NCBI GenBank assembly: GCA_022984795.1
Contig: JALIHJ010000039.1
Coordinates: 1 to 64,000, forward strand
Source: Fabrea salina
Taxonomy: Eukaryota; Ciliophora; Heterotrichea; Heterotrichida; Fabreidae
DNA length: 64,000 nucleotides
Reading direction: 5' to 3'
Numbering within the stretch: the stretch's first letter is position 1; each line of letters begins with the position of its first letter. The notes beneath the pieces are model-generated. The model was not told where the DNA came from and did not search any database. It saw only the letters and a program-made list of their open reading frames with translations. Of the stretch, positions 27,160 through 37,144 are shown piece after piece. The position numbers were made by a program, and so were the translations under genes.

Positions 27160-27630
27160 ATGCAACGCCAAGCATACACACATGTGATGCCCAGAACCCT
27201 TAACTATAGAACTGATGGAAGTGGCAGGGACACCTACATCTCAGTAAACAATGGGGGCTACTGCAATTCTTTTTCAAAAACTGCAGCTTACAAAGTACCT
27301 AACGGATTAATTCGGCCAAGAAGTGCAACCTCAAAGCCTTCAGCAAAGTCACTACACTACAAGTCTGACGGCACAGGCAGAGACGGCTACATAACTTCTG
27401 GAGACGGAGGATTGCATACAACTGTGACTCCTAGGCACTTTAACGCAACTTTCCAACAAAGTTTGCGATCTCATGCTCCTTTAAACCGTACTCGCAAAAA
27501 CGACGCTTACTCTTGGGCTCAACTCACCTGGAAAACTTCCAAGTCGCGCAGCAGCAGTAGAATTAAATCCAAAAGAGTCAACGAATGTGTGAACCGTCTT
27601 TATCAAACTTCTTTTAAAATTAAGTCTTAA
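27160..27630 (+). CDS. Basic protein with duplicated DGxGRDxYI motif
   Basis: In the 156-aa product two copies of a glycine-rich motif, YRTDGSGRDTYISVNNGGY and YKSDGTGRDGYITSGDGG, lie about 53 residues apart. They are set in a Ser/Arg/Lys-rich, aromatic-spotted chain. Such short repeats occur in small axonemal and microtubule-lattice proteins of protists, but I cannot name a family. Its TAA shares bases with the stop of the convergent channel gene. Confidence 0.7.
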   Translation: MQRQAYTHVMPRTLNYRTDGSGRDTYISVNNGGYCNSFSKTAAYKVPNGLIRPRSATSKPSAKSLHYKSDGTGRDGYITSGDGGLHTTVTPRHFNATFQQSLRSHAPLNRTRKNDAYSWAQLTWKTSKSRSSSRIKSKRVNECVNRLYQTSFKIKS

Positions 27631-30600
27631 GTTCCTTGCATGGTCCACTGCATTCTAAGTTTAGAGAACCTTGACAACACGATTTCTTTGCCCAAACACT
27701 CTTGACTGAGTCTCCGCTCCATGCCGTTTACGTGAGGTCTGCGTCTAGGTCTGCTATCTTCTTCTTTGTCAAAACAAGACTCTATGATAACTTCGGAGTT
27801 CATGTTCTGCATCCCTGCGTAGGCTGATATTTTCTTTTGTTTAGTTCTCTGTTCGATAAATGGAGAAGTAATTGCAGAGTACATACTCAAGGTGTCAAAT
27901 AAACCTGACTCTCTCCTAGGAAGGGGAGATTCTGTGTTCATGTCCAGTTCGATTTGACGAGCCCGGCCTTCTTCTTGGATTTTAGCCATCACTTCAGGGA
28001 ATTCTACAAGAATACTGTTGAATTCGCTTTTGTTCAAAGAGTAAACTAAACAGAGACTCTTAGCTATTACGGAGCAAGACCTTCTAGAGTCAGTAATCAA
28101 AGCCATTTCCCCAAAAAAGTCCCCCTTCTTGAGTTCTTTAATGACTTTGTTGCCTTCAGGGGATATCACATTGACACCTCCTTCCATGATGAAGTACATC
28201 TCTTCGCCTATGTCGTTTTTGTAGATGATGTAGTCCCCAGTCAAGTAAATTCTAGGGTTCAGAGCTATTGAAATCTTTTCTATGAGTTCTTCTGAGTTTG
28301 CACTCCAAAACAAAGGCACTTTTTTCAAAGTAGTTTTGTTGCACTCGTATGTAATGGTCCTTACTATATTGGATGGCAAGTGTTCAAACAAACTTTTAAA
28401 GTTCGTGGGACCTATGTTCTGTGACAAAACTGTGTTGAACGCGTAGTAAGTTTCCAAACGCGATATAATGTTTTGAGGTACGTCTGCTTTGTTGAGCACA
28501 CTAAAAGGAGCTTTGAGGTTTTCCAGGAACTCTGAAAATTCACTTCTCGAAGAAGCTGCGGCTGATGCCATTAGTCCAAAAGCCACTGCAAACAAACCGT
28601 CTCCAATCAAAATAACTACACAAGTAACAATTCTTTCTGTGTCAGTGGCTGGAAACATGTCTCCGTAGCCTAAACTGGTCACAGTCCCCATTGTGAAGTA
28701 CACTGAGTCAATATACTTCTGAAAAAGAGACTTTTCCATTAAGTTGTTGTAGTCTATCCAGGTGGAATTGCTGTCTTCTTGCAAGTTAACTAAAAACCAA
28801 AAGCAAGAACACCAGTGAGTAAGTATTATCAAAAAAAGCACTGCTTTGAAAATGTTGATTTGATAACTAAGGTTCCTGGAGTGTATTTCGATCTTTTCAA
28901 GAGCTGAGTTGATTCTTCCCAAAGCGCATAGTCTGAGCATTCTTAAAATTGTAATTAGGAAAAAAGGTTCAAAAACACCTATTGCAGGAAACAACACGTT
29001 GAAAGGTGAGAATGCTAAAATGTCCTCAAACAAAAAGTGGTGGTAGTAGTAACTTAGGATGTCTCTAAATTCTAACTGTTTCCTTGCTTCCATGAAAATA
29101 GAGTACCTAGAAGTTATAAGGAAGTACACCAAACTTTCTGTTACACATAGTATTTCAAACCCTAGCAACCACCCAGTTATTTCAAGGTCAAACCCTATTT
29201 GCAGTGGAATCATAAAGCCAGAGTATATTAGCAAACACATGTGCAGAATGCTTAAGAAGAACCACTTGTTAGGAGGTGGTTCTTTAAGAACTTCTGCAAT
29301 GGTGGGTTCTAGTAACTTCTGTGTGCTTTTTGCAGCTTTTTTAACTGAGCTAGGGTCTTTGTTGATTTGTGCAGAAATGCTTTCGAACTGCTTAGCAATG
29401 ACTTCAAAGTCCTCTGAAGAAAAGGTTTCTTGCATTCTCAAAGTGGCTATTTTAAGTAAGTTTTCGTGGAACTCAGGGAATGCGTCAAAAAGCATTTCAG
29501 TTTTCTTGGTTGTTAAAATTCCTATTTGTGAGATTTGAGTTGAAATTACATTAGCTGTTCTTTTGCGAGTCCAGTCAAAAAGAATGTTGGCTTCTCCAAA
29601 GTGTGCTCCAGACTGCAAGGTAGCAATCACCTTTTCGCCTTCCAGGTTCACAACTTGGGCCTTTCCATCAAGTATGATGTAGATGTCTTTGCTGGAGTCA
29701 TTTGCACTGACTATGACATCTCCTGCCAAGAAGTACTGGATGTCTAGTAGCCTAAATATGGACCTTGCAAGTTGCGTGTCGATGTTTCCTTCTTTGTCTT
29801 TGAAGACTTGGGAGTTTTGGACTGCTAAAGAAAACCTAAACAAGTTAATGTCTGCCATCATACCTGGAGGAATGTGCTTGAGTACGTCTTTTTCGCGGAT
29901 TCCTTTGTTTTCGTGCCACAAAAAGTTGAAGTAAGAGTTTATCTGTTTGTTGAAGATTTTGTCAATGTTTTTCTTGTTGATGAAGTCAGTGACGTAGTTG
30001 TAGCTTTCTTGGAGTTTCGACCTCAACTGGGACGCAAACGCTGTCACTAAGGAAGTGATGTTTCCAAACAGTATTGCGTAAATGAAGCAAGAGTTTAAGA
30101 ACAGCAAACAAGTAAAGATCTTTTCTTCAAGTGAAATCGCAGTTATGTCTCCAGTTCCTATGTGAGAAACGGTCACCACAGCCCAGTAAAAAGCATGCAC
30201 AAACACAGTACTTTCGCTAAGTTCTTCTCCTTGGTTCAAACCGCCAATTCGAGGCGAAGGAATCCTTGCAAGCCAAGAGTTAGGTGGTGCTTCTACCTTG
30301 GCTATTTCTATCCAAAGACAAGCTGAAACGTGGCAGGTCATCAAGTACAAAAACACCACTTCTAGTATCCTTACTACGTTGAACCACTTCATGTACTGCT
30401 TTAGGTAACTCCAAAATTCAAATCCCATGTAGAAGTTAGAAACCCTCAACAAAGAAAGCACTACTACAATTATGCGGGGCTTACTGGACCCCGAAGCCCA
30501 AAGTATAAGTGAAAAAGGAATAGTTGCTAAAAACTGGTTGAGCAACTTAAGCACTAAGAGTTTTTTGTTGAACTGTCTAAAGAGCTTCTTAGGAGTGTCG

Positions 30601-33600
30601 TACTTGCTTGAAAAAAGAAGCTTAGCTAAGTATAAGTAGTAAAAGGTGTAGACTAAGTAAACACCCACACTCAGAACTTCCATAGTTAAGTAAGCCCAGT
30701 TAAAGTCTTTTTCAAAGGCCATTTGGAAGGGAATGAAGGCAAAGTTGTACATCAAAAACACAAAGTAAACTCCGAGTCTTAATTTTGAATTGTGGAACCT
30801 CAGAAAAAAACGACTGGGCTTTTTCTTAAGCTTTGGTGGAGTAAAGCCGTTTTCTGTGTCCACAGCCGTAAAGCTGTTGATCTTTTCTTCAGGCACGACA
30901 GTGTTGGACTTTCTAGGCAGCTCTATCATACTTTGGTCTTCGTCAGGGTTTTCATTGTCAGAAACAAAGTTAAGGCGCGTCATGTTAATGAAGGTTTCAA
31001 CACTGGCTCTGTGGAGAGTTTGGCGGTTCATTCTTTCCCTTTTGTTTGCTTGGTCCATAACTTTTCTCCCAAAATCAGGGTAAGTTTCTATCACAAAAGC
31101 AAAGTCCTCCATTGACAAAACAGCTAGTGTCAGATCTGTTTTCGCCCTTACAGTAGCTCCTCTGACTGAAGGAACGGGCTTGAGCAGTGCCATTTCTCCA
31201 AACACAGCGCCTTCCGATAGGGTGTTAACTACTAAGTTGTTACTGAGCACTATTTCAGCTTGACCTTCTAAAATGAAGTACATGTTAAGCCCTAGTTCTC
31301 CTTCTGAAATCACGTTTTCTGTTTTGCAAGTCATTTGGACTCTGCAACACTTAACAATGGCCAAAGTAGCCCCCATGTCGTCTTCGGGGAAAAACCCACT
31401 CTTCAAAAGACCTTTGAATAAGTAACAACTAATGTCTGTTCTCAAGGACTCAGGCAAGTCCCTCATGATTTCTTGGTCATTGTGGCCTTGGAGTTTCTTC
31501 CACAGTAAGTTGTAGTAATTCAGTACTCTTTTTTCAAGTTCATGTGGAAGCTTTATGTGGACCATCCACTCTTTAATGAGGCCTAACTTAGTTAAGTGTT
31601 CAGTGTAGGGTCTGTTGATGTTAAACACCACTGTAGACGCCTCTGCGTAAATCAAGGCAATGAAAAACTTAGCCGAAACCATCAGAATCATGTTTAAAAC
31701 CTTCTCAGAAACTGTAACTGCAACAAAGTCTCCGTATGCACCAGTTCCCATTATCGAGTACCCCCAGTAAACCATGTGGATGTACTGCTCAAACACAGAC
31801 AATTCAAGTAACTTTCCATAGTTGTGGTACTCTAGTTCCCCAAAAGCACTGATGAAACAGCGATTGTCAAACCTTTCGTCAGGGTTAACTGCGTACTGGA
31901 TCTTAGCTACCAAAAAAAACACACAAGCAGAAATGTGACTTAGAATGATCAACAAAAAGTAGTAACTAAACAGCTTGAAAAGAGCAAGTGAGTAAGGAGC
32001 GTAGTTTTGTATGAGCTTGATGACTTTGTACACCCTGAAACTTTTGAAGAGTCTCAAGAGTTTTAAACAAGCCACTACCAGTTGAGGGGACCCTGCTGCC
32101 ATGAATATAAAGTCTGCTGGAATCACAGAGAAAAAGTCCAGCACAAAGAAATAGTTTAGGTAGTTCTTTTTTATCTCTTCTCTGGAGTGGTTGTAGGTTC
32201 CGAATTCGTTCAAAGAAGCTGTGTTCCTATTGACTACTATGTCTCCCAAAAACACTGCATAAGACAGCACATCCAAAGCAAGCAAAGCCCCTCCAAAATC
32301 TACCTCAAAAGCAATTCCCAACGGCACAAGGAAAAGGTAGTAGGCGTAACAAACTACCAAAGCAAAACTCCAAGCATAGTAAAACTTTGAGAGTGGCTCT
32401 ATGATGTATATGTCGCCCGGGAGAAAAGTCTTTACTACTGTAATGAACTTGTGCAAGCAGCCCCTAGCTTTGACTTCAAAGGATTCAGGAGAATCAGGGG
32501 AGTCTTCTTGGTTTGGAGGGTGGTCTAGTTCATAGTCCAAGTCAATGTCTTCGACTTCTGTAGTTCGCAGTCTTTGCTCAGCAACTTTTCTTAAGTAGCA
32601 GTCGTAGTCAGGAAAGTTCTTCATGATTGAGAGAAACTCAGATTTTTGGATGCTAGAAGTGAGTGTTGCAACCTTTGCTCTCACAGAAACAGACCGGGTG
32701 CTTTGTAAAAAGATTCCAATTTCTCCAAAGTAGGACCCTTCTTCTAGCAAAGCTATAACTGTTTCACCATCGTCAGCCAGCACTTCCACAGTTCCCACTC
32801 GCACAAAGTAGAACTCTTCGCAGTAGTCACCTTGCCTCACAATGTAGTCTCCTGCCATAAACAGTTTGGGTCTTAAGTGCCTTACAATTCCCATCATAAA
32901 AGCTGGGTCCCCCAACTCGAACAACTTCACTTTAGGAATCATTTCTTTGTGCATGAAGAGCGAGATTTCTGTGCGCAAAGACAAGGGCAGCTCTTCAATA
33001 AATTCGCACTCTAAAAGGTGGGAGAACTTATTTCTAACTATTGTATAGTAAGTGAGAACTCTAGACTTAAGTGGTTGGTCTAGTTTTCTGAGTTTAGACC
33101 ATTGCTTTGCAGCCTCGAGTTTTTGTTGGGTTTCTACTTCTTTGTAGTTAAGTTCCTCCAAAATAGCCACAATTGACCCAAAGATTGCACCGTAAACAGA
33201 AGCTCCTATAACCATCACAAGGATAGACATTACTTTTTCGCTGTAAGTCGCAGGAAGCAGGTCTCCAAAGCCTATGCTTGTCAAAGTACTTGTTGCCCAA
33301 AAACAAGCATCTACGTAAACTTCGTATTCCTGGGCTTCAGCGTAAGGCTCAAACCAAGTGTTTTGTTCTCCTAGTTGGTTTTCGATCCTGGCCAGTCCCA
33401 CCCAGCACATTGCAGAGTAGTGCGTTATCCCAGCTAACAGCAAAAACAACTTGAGGATTTGAATTGAAGAAAACCCTTCAGAACGCCTTACGATTTCTTG
33501 GTTCTTGAAAAAAGTGGAAAACTGCGGAAGACGCAGCAACTTAAAAGCCCTTAAGAAGGCCACCCACCACATTTCAAGGTCTTCTATTATGAGTAAACTG

Positions 33601-34040
33601 AAGAAGCTGTAAGGAAATGAAGACAGAATGATCCTCAGCCAGCTCCTAAAAGTGGAGGGTTCGTGCAGCATCCACATACTGCTCCACTCTGGAGAGTTAC
33701 GCAGTACTAACCTCCCTAGCATATCGCACAGCATAATGATTTCGATGCAAATTTCAAAGGCCAACCAAAAACTGCCAGGGAACCCTTTAATTCCCATAAA
33801 GTAGCCAACTGTAAACAAGTTGTAAATGTTGCACCAAAATATCAGAATTGCCCATTTGTGATGGAAGTCTTTGGAGTTGTAGGATGTTAGCTTCACTAAG
33901 GTTTGCATTTCCTTGATGTCTTGTTTTCCAATCAGGGGGGTTTCTTCTTCTTGTATGCTGGACCTCAGCACTTGCTTACTGAGTTTTTCCAACCCGGTGC
34001 TAATGCTGGTTTGGGAGTTGATTGTTTTTTTAATTGACAT
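27627..34040 (-). CDS. Single-chain four-repeat cyclic-nucleotide-gated channel (CNGK-like)
   Basis: The uninterrupted 2137-aa frame holds four tandem modules of about 510 residues, each a six-span channel unit, a C-linker and a cyclic-nucleotide-binding domain. Pore signatures differ: IGFGD (residue about 257), TGAYGD (769), HIGTGD (1296) and LGYGD (1791). S4-like helices are basic in modules 1, 2 and 4 (RAFKLLRLPQF, LKLLRLFKSFRVYK, LRMLRLCALGR) and poor in module 3 (LLRVSNFYMG). All four binding domains keep the phosphate cassette FGE...R (about 438, 948, 1483, 1978). One chain could form a whole pore by itself, as in Na/Ca channels and sea-urchin sperm CNGK. Ligand, ion preference and location (ciliary or cortical membrane) are inferred. 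Start is ATG 34040. Confidence 0.9.
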   Translation of the reverse strand: MSIKKTINSQTSISTGLEKLSKQVLRSSIQEEETPLIGKQDIKEMQTLVKLTSYNSKDFHHKWAILIFWCNIYNLFTVGYFMGIKGFPGSFWLAFEICIEIIMLCDMLGRLVLRNSPEWSSMWMLHEPSTFRSWLRIILSSFPYSFFSLLIIEDLEMWWVAFLRAFKLLRLPQFSTFFKNQEIVRRSEGFSSIQILKLFLLLAGITHYSAMCWVGLARIENQLGEQNTWFEPYAEAQEYEVYVDACFWATSTLTSIGFGDLLPATYSEKVMSILVMVIGASVYGAIFGSIVAILEELNYKEVETQQKLEAAKQWSKLRKLDQPLKSRVLTYYTIVRNKFSHLLECEFIEELPLSLRTEISLFMHKEMIPKVKLFELGDPAFMMGIVRHLRPKLFMAGDYIVRQGDYCEEFYFVRVGTVEVLADDGETVIALLEEGSYFGEIGIFLQSTRSVSVRAKVATLTSSIQKSEFLSIMKNFPDYDCYLRKVAEQRLRTTEVEDIDLDYELDHPPNQEDSPDSPESFEVKARGCLHKFITVVKTFLPGDIYIIEPLSKFYYAWSFALVVCYAYYLFLVPLGIAFEVDFGGALLALDVLSYAVFLGDIVVNRNTASLNEFGTYNHSREEIKKNYLNYFFVLDFFSVIPADFIFMAAGSPQLVVACLKLLRLFKSFRVYKVIKLIQNYAPYSLALFKLFSYYFLLIILSHISACVFFLVAKIQYAVNPDERFDNRCFISAFGELEYHNYGKLLELSVFEQYIHMVYWGYSIMGTGAYGDFVAVTVSEKVLNMILMVSAKFFIALIYAEASTVVFNINRPYTEHLTKLGLIKEWMVHIKLPHELEKRVLNYYNLLWKKLQGHNDQEIMRDLPESLRTDISCYLFKGLLKSGFFPEDDMGATLAIVKCCRVQMTCKTENVISEGELGLNMYFILEGQAEIVLSNNLVVNTLSEGAVFGEMALLKPVPSVRGATVRAKTDLTLAVLSMEDFAFVIETYPDFGRKVMDQANKRERMNRQTLHRASVETFINMTRLNFVSDNENPDEDQSMIELPRKSNTVVPEEKINSFTAVDTENGFTPPKLKKKPSRFFLRFHNSKLRLGVYFVFLMYNFAFIPFQMAFEKDFNWAYLTMEVLSVGVYLVYTFYYLYLAKLLFSSKYDTPKKLFRQFNKKLLVLKLLNQFLATIPFSLILWASGSSKPRIIVVVLSLLRVSNFYMGFEFWSYLKQYMKWFNVVRILEVVFLYLMTCHVSACLWIEIAKVEAPPNSWLARIPSPRIGGLNQGEELSESTVFVHAFYWAVVTVSHIGTGDITAISLEEKIFTCLLFLNSCFIYAILFGNITSLVTAFASQLRSKLQESYNYVTDFINKKNIDKIFNKQINSYFNFLWHENKGIREKDVLKHIPPGMMADINLFRFSLAVQNSQVFKDKEGNIDTQLARSIFRLLDIQYFLAGDVIVSANDSSKDIYIILDGKAQVVNLEGEKVIATLQSGAHFGEANILFDWTRKRTANVISTQISQIGILTTKKTEMLFDAFPEFHENLLKIATLRMQETFSSEDFEVIAKQFESISAQINKDPSSVKKAAKSTQKLLEPTIAEVLKEPPPNKWFFLSILHMCLLIYSGFMIPLQIGFDLEITGWLLGFEILCVTESLVYFLITSRYSIFMEARKQLEFRDILSYYYHHFLFEDILAFSPFNVLFPAIGVFEPFFLITILRMLRLCALGRINSALEKIEIHSRNLSYQINIFKAVLFLIILTHWCSCFWFLVNLQEDSNSTWIDYNNLMEKSLFQKYIDSVYFTMGTVTSLGYGDMFPATDTERIVTCVVILIGDGLFAVAFGLMASAAASSRSEFSEFLENLKAPFSVLNKADVPQNIISRLETYYAFNTVLSQNIGPTNFKSLFEHLPSNIVRTITYECNKTTLKKVPLFWSANSEELIEKISIALNPRIYLTGDYIIYKNDIGEEMYFIMEGGVNVISPEGNKVIKELKKGDFFGEMALITDSRRSCSVIAKSLCLVYSLNKSEFNSILVEFPEVMAKIQEEGRARQIELDMNTESPLPRRESGLFDTLSMYSAITSPFIEQRTKQKKISAYAGMQNMNSEVIIESCFDKEEDSRPRRRPHVNGMERRLSQECLGKEIVLSRFSKLRMQWTMQGT

Positions 34041-34049
34041 TAATTATAA

Positions 34050-34622
34050 CTACTGCTTATTTGCTTTTCTGTGGAGGATGCTGTCGATTTTTTGGATGAT
34101 GTATCTGTGCTTTTCAAGCCCCAAACTAGGTGCTGAGTTAACTAAAAGTGGCTTGTTGAAGTAGGTCTTTTTGGTGTCGTAGTAAATGCTTAGTTTGGAC
34201 TTTTTGTGTTGGGGCTTCAGTTTGTTTTCTGAAGCTGACTTCAATCTGGCTGGGAACTGCTCAAGTTTAGCTTTGCTTGCTAAAGTGATCCTTTTGGAGC
34301 TTTGTTTGGTCTTTTTAGTGTTGTTTTTGGGTGAAGCTTGGGCTCTGCGGAGTTTTTTGAAGGGGTAGTACATTCTGAAGTGCTTGGTAGACTGTTTTGT
34401 TCCTAAAGGAGCTTTGGGACAGCAAGAACTGACTATGAAGTCCACTTCCTCAAGAACTAGTTCCATTCCGTAGTCCACTCCGTCGAACCTGGACCCTTCT
34501 TCAATTACTAAGTCAAGTCGTTTAGGCTTGCTTCCTGAGTTAACAGGCAAGTTAATTAGTCTAGAGGAGTTTTCCAAAGTAGACAGAATAGCGCTTACAA
34601 TATTTTCATTAGTTTTATTCAT
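34050..34622 (-). CDS. Basic protein of unknown function
   Basis: The product has 190 aa and a Lys/Ser/Thr-rich middle (NNTKKTKQSSKRITLASKAKLEQF). An N-terminal part has a possible motif DYGMELVLEEVDFIVSSCC. No domain is recognised. Start ATG 34622 follows the stop of the actin-related gene after only four bases (TAG TAAA ATG), so the two genes may share a transcript or the promoter lies in the upstream coding region. Confidence 0.6.
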   Translation of the reverse strand: MNKTNENIVSAILSTLENSSRLINLPVNSGSKPKRLDLVIEEGSRFDGVDYGMELVLEEVDFIVSSCCPKAPLGTKQSTKHFRMYYPFKKLRRAQASPKNNTKKTKQSSKRITLASKAKLEQFPARLKSASENKLKPQHKKSKLSIYYDTKKTYFNKPLLVNSAPSLGLEKHRYIIQKIDSILHRKANKQ

Positions 34623-34626
34623 TTTA

Positions 34627-35733
34627 CTAAAAGGTTTTTCTGTAGAGTGCAGTTGGACCTGACTCTTCGTACTCTTGTTTGGTAACCCACATTTTAAACC
34701 CTGAAAGCGAAGTAAGGATAGCAGTTCCAATCCAAGCTAAGTTCTTTCTTTCAGGCGGAGCTTTGACTTTGGCTTCTATGTTACTGGGAGCAAGTGCCTT
34801 CACGTCTCTCCAAACTTTTTCTTTGATCTTGGGAAACATGGTGTTGCCTCCACTCAGCACAATGTTTCCAAAAAGCTCTTTCCTGATGTCTCCGTCACAG
34901 CTCATTATGGCATTGTAGGTGAGTTCTTGAATTCCAGGACCTTCTTTTCCAATTAACATAGGTTGGAACAGAGCTTCTGGGGTTCTGAACCTTTCAATAG
35001 TGAGGTTGATTACAGAGCCGTCTGGCATTTCATAAGGCTTTCTGGAAGTAGAGTTAAGTTCTTGTTGGAAGTCTGAAGACAAGAAGCAAACTTTTTCCTT
35101 CATTTCTTGGGCAACTTCAAACTCTTTAGTGGCTGGCAGTTCGTGGCCGCGTTCTTTTAAGTTTGTTATGAGGAAGTTAGTGATTTCTTCTCCACCAATA
35201 GGCATTTTCTGAATACAGTACGGCAAAGAGTAACCTTCGTAGATTGGCGACACAAACGTTTGGTTGAGTCCAGACTCAATGACAGTCCCAGTAGTTCTGC
35301 CAGTGGCAAACAAAGACATCACACTTGAGTTAGCTAAGTAAATCCCTCTTGCTGTGAAGGTTTCAAACATCATTTCCATGAGTTTTTCTTTGTTTGAGCG
35401 TTTTTCAAGAGGAGACTGTGTAAGGGCAACGAAGTGCTGAGTAGGGTCTACAACTAAGTCGTTGAAAAAAATGTTGTGGAAGATCCTTTCGATCTCTTCC
35501 CAGTTCTGCACAGAGGAGTGCTTTACTGGGTAAGTTAAGTTAAGGATGTCTTTTTTCTCTAGAACGTCTTTGCCTATGTAAAGGTCTTTGTTGTCTAAAC
35601 TCTGGGCTGAAGCCAAAATAGGTCTTCCAACTACAGTGGGGACTTGCAACTTAGGAATGTCGTGGCCTGAAAGACCTGCTCTGGTAAAGTAAGACCCTAT
35701 GTCCAGAACTATGCTTTCTTCTGTTCCCTCCAT
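34627..35733 (-). CDS. Divergent actin-related protein
   Basis: The product has 368 aa. The actin fold is recognisable through DIGSYFTRAGLSGHDIPKLQVPTVVGR, PIYEGYSLPYCIQKMPIGG, NIVLSGGNTMFPKIKEKV, NLAWIGTAILTSL and a terminal QEYEESGPTALYRKTF. The second phosphate loop is altered: actin DSGDGVTHTVPIYEG is here ESGLNQTFVSPIYEG, losing the catalytic Asp and the glycines. ATP hydrolysis is therefore doubtful. It does not match one numbered ARP class by eye and may be a lineage-specific actin-like protein. Confidence 0.85.
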   Translation of the reverse strand: MEGTEESIVLDIGSYFTRAGLSGHDIPKLQVPTVVGRPILASAQSLDNKDLYIGKDVLEKKDILNLTYPVKHSSVQNWEEIERIFHNIFFNDLVVDPTQHFVALTQSPLEKRSNKEKLMEMMFETFTARGIYLANSSVMSLFATGRTTGTVIESGLNQTFVSPIYEGYSLPYCIQKMPIGGEEITNFLITNLKERGHELPATKEFEVAQEMKEKVCFLSSDFQQELNSTSRKPYEMPDGSVINLTIERFRTPEALFQPMLIGKEGPGIQELTYNAIMSCDGDIRKELFGNIVLSGGNTMFPKIKEKVWRDVKALAPSNIEAKVKAPPERKNLAWIGTAILTSLSGFKMWVTKQEYEESGPTALYRKTF

Positions 35734-35747
35734 GATTTTAAATTACA

Positions 35748-37136
35748 TTAAGTACACTTGTCCTGCAGACTTAGTTTTTCCAAAACGCTTTTGAGCTCAA
35801 AAAAGCTAACTCGGGTCCCGCTAAACAGTTCTTCTGCTTCTGAGTTATTTGTTTGCGAATTGAAGTGTTTAAAGTCCTCTGCCCGTATTTCTCCGTCACC
35901 ATCTACATCTAAGTTCTTGAAGCCGGTGCTTAGTAGTCGGGAGTTCAACACTAAGCTTTTGTCAATTGTTGCAGCTACAAATTCTGAGTAAAACACTTCT
36001 TTCCCTCGCGAAGAACCCCCAACAAGTGCTTCGCAAGTAATGTAGCCCCTGTTTAACTTGTCTAGACTCGTAAAGATACTTCTGAGGTCTTTTACTTCTT
36101 GGTAGTGCACTATTTGCTTCACAATCATAGTAATGAGCACTTGCCAAAGCTTGGAACAGTTCCAGAAGTTCAGTGCTCTGTTTACAAGTGCCTGGGAAGG
36201 AGTGATTAAGGGCTTTTGTAAAAATGCCAGGAACCAGTTGTGCTTGAGGGCACTCTCTACTGAAATCCTTTGCTGAGGGTCTACGCTCAGCATGCTCTCA
36301 ATTAAACTTTTGGCCTCCAGAGAAACCTTTTTCCACACAGGAGCTCTAAACTGTAGTCTAAAACTCGAGTAAAACCTCCGAGCAGAGTTGTCTCGCCTAA
36401 CTCTAAAAGGAAAAATGCCACTCAGCATAACGTAAAGCAAGACTCCTAAAGACCAAATGTCGCATTCCTTGCCGTAAGTTCCCTTAAACACTTCTGGCGC
36501 CATGAACAAAGGTGTTCCTGATATAGACTGCATTTTTTCGAACTCGGTGAAGAACTTTGAAATCCCAAAGTCTACAAGTCTCACTTGGGCATCTGGGGAC
36601 TTGCTTTCAAAAAGCACGTTCTCTGGCTTAATGTCTCTGTGGCACACTCTGTTAAGATGCAGGTAGCTAATTGCAGACAGGAGTTGCTTCATGATTTGGG
36701 CAGCTTCGCACTCACTAATTACTTTGTTTTGGTTAATGTGGGTGTCTAAACTCACTCCAGCACAAAGTTCTGTGACAATGTGGATGTGCTTTTCGTCTTC
36801 AAAAGTTTCATAAAACTTAAGAACATTAGGATGGTCTAGGGCTTTGAGTGAGTCTATTTCTCTTTTGACTACACTTAAATAGTTTTTGAGTTTTTGTTTG
36901 GAAATAGTTTTTATAGCGTAAGGAGTGTTTAAGGCCTTTTTGGGAGCTTTTGATTTGTTCGGGCTTTTCCGAATTGCTTCCCTTACTGACCCGAATTCTC
37001 CGTTTCCAAGGAACCTAACGAATTCATAGTCACTGTGTATGCTTTTTAGCACTTTGGCGTCAGAAACAGTAGCATGCCTTACTAAAACTGAGTTTTCGGG
37101 TTTCCTCAAAGTATCCTTAGTAAAGCAAATACCCAT
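35748..37136 (-). CDS. Calcium-dependent protein kinase with degenerate EF-hands
   Basis: The 462-aa product starts MGICFTKD, a likely myristoylation/palmitoylation signal. The kinase domain (about residues 35-305) has GNGEFGSV, AIK, HRDIKPENV, DFG and APE, so it should be active. The calmodulin-like part has one good EF-hand (DVDGDGEIRAEDF, about 405). The others lack ligands (DKLNRGYITCEAL) or are lost. The calcium response is probably reduced. A more canonical CDPK is at 45276-46697. Confidence 0.9.
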   Translation of the reverse strand: MGICFTKDTLRKPENSVLVRHATVSDAKVLKSIHSDYEFVRFLGNGEFGSVREAIRKSPNKSKAPKKALNTPYAIKTISKQKLKNYLSVVKREIDSLKALDHPNVLKFYETFEDEKHIHIVTELCAGVSLDTHINQNKVISECEAAQIMKQLLSAISYLHLNRVCHRDIKPENVLFESKSPDAQVRLVDFGISKFFTEFEKMQSISGTPLFMAPEVFKGTYGKECDIWSLGVLLYVMLSGIFPFRVRRDNSARRFYSSFRLQFRAPVWKKVSLEAKSLIESMLSVDPQQRISVESALKHNWFLAFLQKPLITPSQALVNRALNFWNCSKLWQVLITMIVKQIVHYQEVKDLRSIFTSLDKLNRGYITCEALVGGSSRGKEVFYSEFVAATIDKSLVLNSRLLSTGFKNLDVDGDGEIRAEDFKHFNSQTNNSEAEELFSGTRVSFFELKSVLEKLSLQDKCT

Positions 37137-37144
37137 TTACAGTG

